From: Gemmatimonadota bacterium
Lineage (GTDB): Bacteria; JAAXHH01
Length of the DNA stretch: 16,329 nt
Assembly (NCBI GenBank): GCA_026713285.1
Contig: JAPOOT010000079.1
Location: 1 to 16,329, forward strand
Direction of reading: 5' to 3'
The notes beneath the pieces were generated by a model, which worked only from the letters and a program-made list of their open reading frames with translations, searched no databases and was not told where the DNA came from. How positions within the stretch are numbered: position 1 is the stretch's first letter; each line of letters begins with the position of its first letter. The translations under genes were made by a program, and so were the position numbers. Of this stretch, positions 13,127 through 16,329 are shown piece after piece.

Positions 13127-16100
13127 ATGACCATCGTCGACTTCGCCATCCGCAGGCCGGTCACCGTCACCATGCTGGTGCTGGCGGCGCTGATTTTCGG
13201 CTACGTCTCCTTCGGCCGCCTCGCGGTAAATCTGCTGCCCGACATTTCCTATCCTTCGCTGACCGTACGGACCGAGTACGAAGGCGCCGCGCCTGAAGAG
13301 ATCGAGAACCTCATTTCCCGGCGTATCGAGGAAGCCGTAGGCGTCATCAACGGACTGGTCGAAGTCAGTTCCATTTCGCGCGCCGGCATCTCCGACGTGG
13401 TGCTGGAATTCGACTGGGATGCGGATATGAACCTCGCGGTCATGGACGTCCGAGAGCGGGTGGACCGGGTTTTCCTGCCAGAGGACGCCGAAAGGCCACT
13501 GCTGCTCCGATACAACCCCGAACTCGACCCGATCATGCGCCTCGGCCTGTCCGGCGAAGACCTGATCATGCTCCGTAACCTGGCGGACTGGGAAATCCGC
13601 AGGGAACTGGAGACGATCCCCGGGGTGGCCTCGGTGCGCATGAAGGGGGGCCTGATCGAGGAAATACAGGTGGAGATCGACGAAGCGCAGTTGACGCGGC
13701 TGGGACTCACCTTCGAAAACATCAACCGCCGGCTAGCCGCCGAAAACATCAACCAGGCCGGCGGACGACTCCGGGAAGGCGACGAGGAATTGATCGTTCG
13801 CGCGGTCAACGAATTCCAGACGGTAGAAGAAATCGGCGGAATCATCATCTCCAGCCGGGGCGAGGTACCTGTCCGGCTGAACGACCTTGCGACGGTGCGG
13901 CGTCACTATAAGGAAAGGAAGACCGTTACCCGAATCAACGGGCAGGAGAGCGTGGAAATCGCCCTGTTCAAGGAGGCCGACGCGAATACGGTGACGGTCG
14001 CCCGCGCGATCAAGGAGCGCCTTGGCGACATCGGGACCAGAAGTGGAGCGGGGGGGGATGCCGATGAAGCGGGTCCCGCAGACGGCGGCGGAAATGAGAA
14101 TGCAGCCACGGATGGGACGGAAACCACCGGACCGTCTATCGCCGACGAAAGACGCACCATCGTTTCGACGCTGCCGGAAGGCGTCTCGCTGTACACCATA
14201 TCCGACCAGTCCCGTTTCATCGAAAACGCCATCGACGAAGTGATCAATACCGCCCAGTGGGGCGGCGTGCTGGCGATCCTGGTCCTCTTCCTGTTCCTGC
14301 GCAACCTGAAGAGCACGCTCATCGTGGGTGTGGCCATTCCCGTATCGGTGTTGATCACTTTCATCCTGATGTTCTTCAGCGACACCACGCTCAACATCAT
14401 GTCGCTCGGCGGACTGGCCCTGGGCATCGGCATGCTCGTCGACAACGCCATCGTCGTGCTGGAAAGCATATTCCGGTGCCGGGAGGAGGGGGACTCCATC
14501 GTCGAATCGGCCCGGCGCGGGGCGTCGGAGGTAGGCATGGCCGTGACCGCTTCGACCCTCACGACCATTGCCGTGTTTTTCCCCATCGTGTTCATCGAAG
14601 GGGTCGCCGGCCAGATCTTCACAGACCAGGCTCTGACCGTCACCTTCGCCCTGCTGGCCTCGCTCGCCGTGGCGCTGACGTTCATACCCATGATGGCCTC
14701 CCGGGAAGGCGGTACCAGAGGCGCGGCGGGAAGCGGTCTCTGGATACAGGGCGCGTACCGGGACTACCGGCGGTCCGCGCCGGAGGAACGGGGCCGCGCC
14801 TGGCGCTGGTTCCCCCGGAAGGCGTGGAAGGACACCGGAGCCTGGTTCATCGGAGCTTTTCCCGGTCTCGCGTGGTTCGGGGAGACCGCCCGCAGATTCA
14901 GGACGCGCAAGGATGATGGACCTACCCGGGCAAGCTGGATCGTTTTCTACCCGGTGTATCTCGCTGGCCGTTTCTTCGTGCTGGTATGGCGCTGGCTGAA
15001 AGGTTGCGTGGTGCAGGGCCGCGACACGATCGGGCATGAAGGCCGGATCCGGTGGCTGCTGTCGGCCGCCGGGCGGGTCCCGCGATGGATCGCCGTGTTC
15101 GCATTTCGCTTCATACTTCCCTTCTTCCGGCTGGTCCGGTTCCTGGTCGGCAGCTTGTTCAAGATTCTCTTTACGGTCGTACCCAACGTGCTGGCGCTGG
15201 TCCTGACCCCGGTATGGTTGCTGGTTCGCGCCGTATTCTGGCTGCTGGGCAAAATCGTCCACCCGGTTCTGAACCTGTTCAACCTCGCGATCTCGAAATG
15301 CCAGGATATCTATGTAACGGTGCTCTCCCGCGCGTTGGAACACCGGTTTGTCACCATGCTCTTCGTTGCGGGGATCGTAGCAACCTCGGCGGTACTGATC
15401 CCGCGCCTGGGGACCGAACTGATTCCTGAACTGGAACAGGGTGAGTTTGCGGTCGACCTCATCCTGCCGTCGGGCACGCCGCTGGCCACCACCGACACGA
15501 CTGCGACACGGATAGAAACCCTGATCCGGGACGACCCGGCCATCGAGCAGGTCTATGTCGTGGTAGGCGCGGTGGAATCGGGCGGCACGCTCGTCGAGGA
15601 AGAACGGGAGAACATCGCCCGGGTGGCCGTGATGCTCCGGCAGGAGTCGGTGAGGCGGCTAGGAAGCGACGACGTCATGGAGCGGCTCAGGTCCCGCCTG
15701 GCGGACATACCCGAGGTCCGGATGGAGTTTGTCCGCCCCGCCCTGTTCAGCTTCAAGACGCCGCTGGAGGTAGAAATCCGGGGCTACAACCTGAGGGATC
15801 TCCGTTCCGTCAGCGGTCAAGTCGTCGAATCCCTCGAAGACCTGGAAGGCCTCAGGGACGCCCGATCCCTGATGGAGGCCGGGCATCCGGAAGTCGTGGT
15901 CGTCTTCGATCGCGACCGCATGGCGGCCCTGGGCGTGGATATCGGCCAGGCGGCCGACGCGATCAGGAACAAGGTCCGCGGAAGCGTCGCCACCCGGTTT
16001 TCCGCGGGAGACCGAAAGATCGATATCCTCGTCCGCGCACGGGAGGAAGATCGAACGGAGATCGCCCAGTTGAAGGCTCTGGCCGTCAACGCCCGCAGTC

Positions 16101-16329
16101 GCGGAAACACGAATACGGAAGGCATGGCGGACCAGAATGCCTTCGGGGAGGATCCCGAATCGTCGAATGACCGGTCCTCGCAACCCGCCGCTGAACGCGG
16201 CGCCGTGCCGCTCAGCGCCGTGGCGCAGGTGCATCTGGACGAGGGACCGAGCGAGATCCGGCGCATAGACCAGCAGCGCGTGGCGCTCGTAACGGCCAAT
16301 CTGACGGGAATCGACCTGGGGAGCGTGGC
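13127..16329 (+). CDS. RND-superfamily efflux permease with large insertions (partial, runs off right edge)
   Basis: This inner-membrane proton-driven exporter works with the preceding adaptor. The frame is open for 1067 codons to the window end without a stop. TM1 is at about 12-30, the porter motif PDISYPSLTV follows, TM2 is at about 378-395, and the TM4 proton-relay segment reads GMLVDNAIVVLESI with Asp439 followed by Asn rather than a second Asp, as in the VDN subclass. TM6 ends near 524 and TM7 lies near 741-758, followed by PELEQGEF. Compared with a typical RND permease of just over 1000 residues, it has a periplasmic Gly/Asn/Asp/Thr-rich insertion at about 302-348, a linker of about 207 residues at 526-732 rich in Trp, Arg and hydrophobics, and another polar insertion at about 992-1025. 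Only about three quarters of the core is in view, so the full protein should reach roughly 1300 residues. The substrate is unknown. Confidence 0.9.
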   Translation, partial: MTIVDFAIRRPVTVTMLVLAALIFGYVSFGRLAVNLLPDISYPSLTVRTEYEGAAPEEIENLISRRIEEAVGVINGLVEVSSISRAGISDVVLEFDWDADMNLAVMDVRERVDRVFLPEDAERPLLLRYNPELDPIMRLGLSGEDLIMLRNLADWEIRRELETIPGVASVRMKGGLIEEIQVEIDEAQLTRLGLTFENINRRLAAENINQAGGRLREGDEELIVRAVNEFQTVEEIGGIIISSRGEVPVRLNDLATVRRHYKERKTVTRINGQESVEIALFKEADANTVTVARAIKERLGDIGTRSGAGGDADEAGPADGGGNENAATDGTETTGPSIADERRTIVSTLPEGVSLYTISDQSRFIENAIDEVINTAQWGGVLAILVLFLFLRNLKSTLIVGVAIPVSVLITFILMFFSDTTLNIMSLGGLALGIGMLVDNAIVVLESIFRCREEGDSIVESARRGASEVGMAVTASTLTTIAVFFPIVFIEGVAGQIFTDQALTVTFALLASLAVALTFIPMMASREGGTRGAAGSGLWIQGAYRDYRRSAPEERGRAWRWFPRKAWKDTGAWFIGAFPGLAWFGETARRFRTRKDDGPTRASWIVFYPVYLAGRFFVLVWRWLKGCVVQGRDTIGHEGRIRWLLSAAGRVPRWIAVFAFRFILPFFRLVRFLVGSLFKILFTVVPNVLALVLTPVWLLVRAVFWLLGKIVHPVLNLFNLAISKCQDIYVTVLSRALEHRFVTMLFVAGIVATSAVLIPRLGTELIPELEQGEFAVDLILPSGTPLATTDTTATRIETLIRDDPAIEQVYVVVGAVESGGTLVEEERENIARVAVMLRQESVRRLGSDDVMERLRSRLADIPEVRMEFVRPALFSFKTPLEVEIRGYNLRDLRSVSGQVVESLEDLEGLRDARSLMEAGHPEVVVVFDRDRMAALGVDIGQAADAIRNKVRGSVATRFSAGDRKIDILVRAREEDRTEIAQLKALAVNARSRGNTNTEGMADQNAFGEDPESSNDRSSQPAAERGAVPLSAVAQVHLDEGPSEIRRIDQQRVALVTANLTGIDLGSV

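Noticed and set aside
14702..15322. Frameshift or fused second gene explaining the RND linker insertion
   Set aside because: The frame is the same before, through and after, with no stop and similar codon use; no start or ribosome site marks a separate gene.
13733..15343. 536-codon open frame antisense to the RND permease
   Set aside because: Low-complexity Arg/Asp/His/Gln-rich translation typical of a GC-rich shadow; the plus strand holds clear RND motifs throughout.
1..16329. CRISPR array, insertion sequence, tRNA or phage-like features
   Set aside because: No regularly spaced repeats, transposase or integrase motifs, terminal inverted repeats or cloverleaf were recognised on either strand.

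Overview
The window is a GC-rich chromosomal segment from a Gram-negative bacterium. The diderm inference rests on an RND efflux pump with a lipoprotein adaptor and on a Sec-exported S1/P1 nuclease. The mix of genes (two-subunit 2-oxoacid:ferredoxin oxidoreductase, sulfatase, ACR3 arsenic operon, COG2159-type amidohydrolase, RND pump) suggests an uncultivated member of the FCB / Gemmatimonadota-Latescibacterota type. That placement is an impression from protein style and needs a phylogeny. No mobile element, CRISPR array, tRNA or rRNA was seen.

Layout. 1-67: possible N-terminus of a minus-strand gene with its own promoter. 83-590: no convincing gene; it holds a strong hairpin terminator and a sigma70-like promoter reading right. 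591-3374: korA-korB. 3426-4085 (minus): a NUDIX-winged-helix regulator of NrtR type with a broken Nudix box, divergent from 4198-5022, a TauE/SafE permease. 5033-7321 (minus): a two-gene unit, cytoplasmic sulfatase then secreted S1/P1 nuclease. Divergent from it, 7494-9723: arsR, an ArsC-like low-molecular-weight phosphatase/arsenate reductase, and acr3. 9809-10693: EamA/DMT permease. 10777-11616: amidohydrolase. 11617-12004: gene-free leader with short direct repeats. 12005-16329: RND adaptor lipoprotein and an RND permease that runs off the right end.

How the genes work together. korAB interconverts a 2-oxoacid, CoA and ferredoxin with the acyl-CoA and CO2. The ars genes form a textbook module: ArsR represses until it binds As(III) through its CVC motif, the ArsC-like enzyme reduces As(V), and ACR3 exports As(III). 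A promoter with an overlapping dyad is visible upstream of arsR. The adaptor and RND permease form one transcription unit; the outer-membrane channel is not in view.

The least ordinary item is the RND permease. Its TM6-TM7 cytoplasmic linker is about 207 residues, where this class normally has a few tens, and is rich in Trp, Arg and hydrophobic residues, enough for extra membrane-embedded or re-entrant helices. It also carries two hydrophilic low-complexity insertions in periplasmic porter loops. A similar low-complexity insertion is present in KorA, so loop expansion may be a habit of this lineage. Other points of interest are the degenerate Nudix regulator, a 21-bp tandem repeat covering the arsC stop codon, and an amidohydrolase with Asn where the late metal/catalytic Asp is usual.
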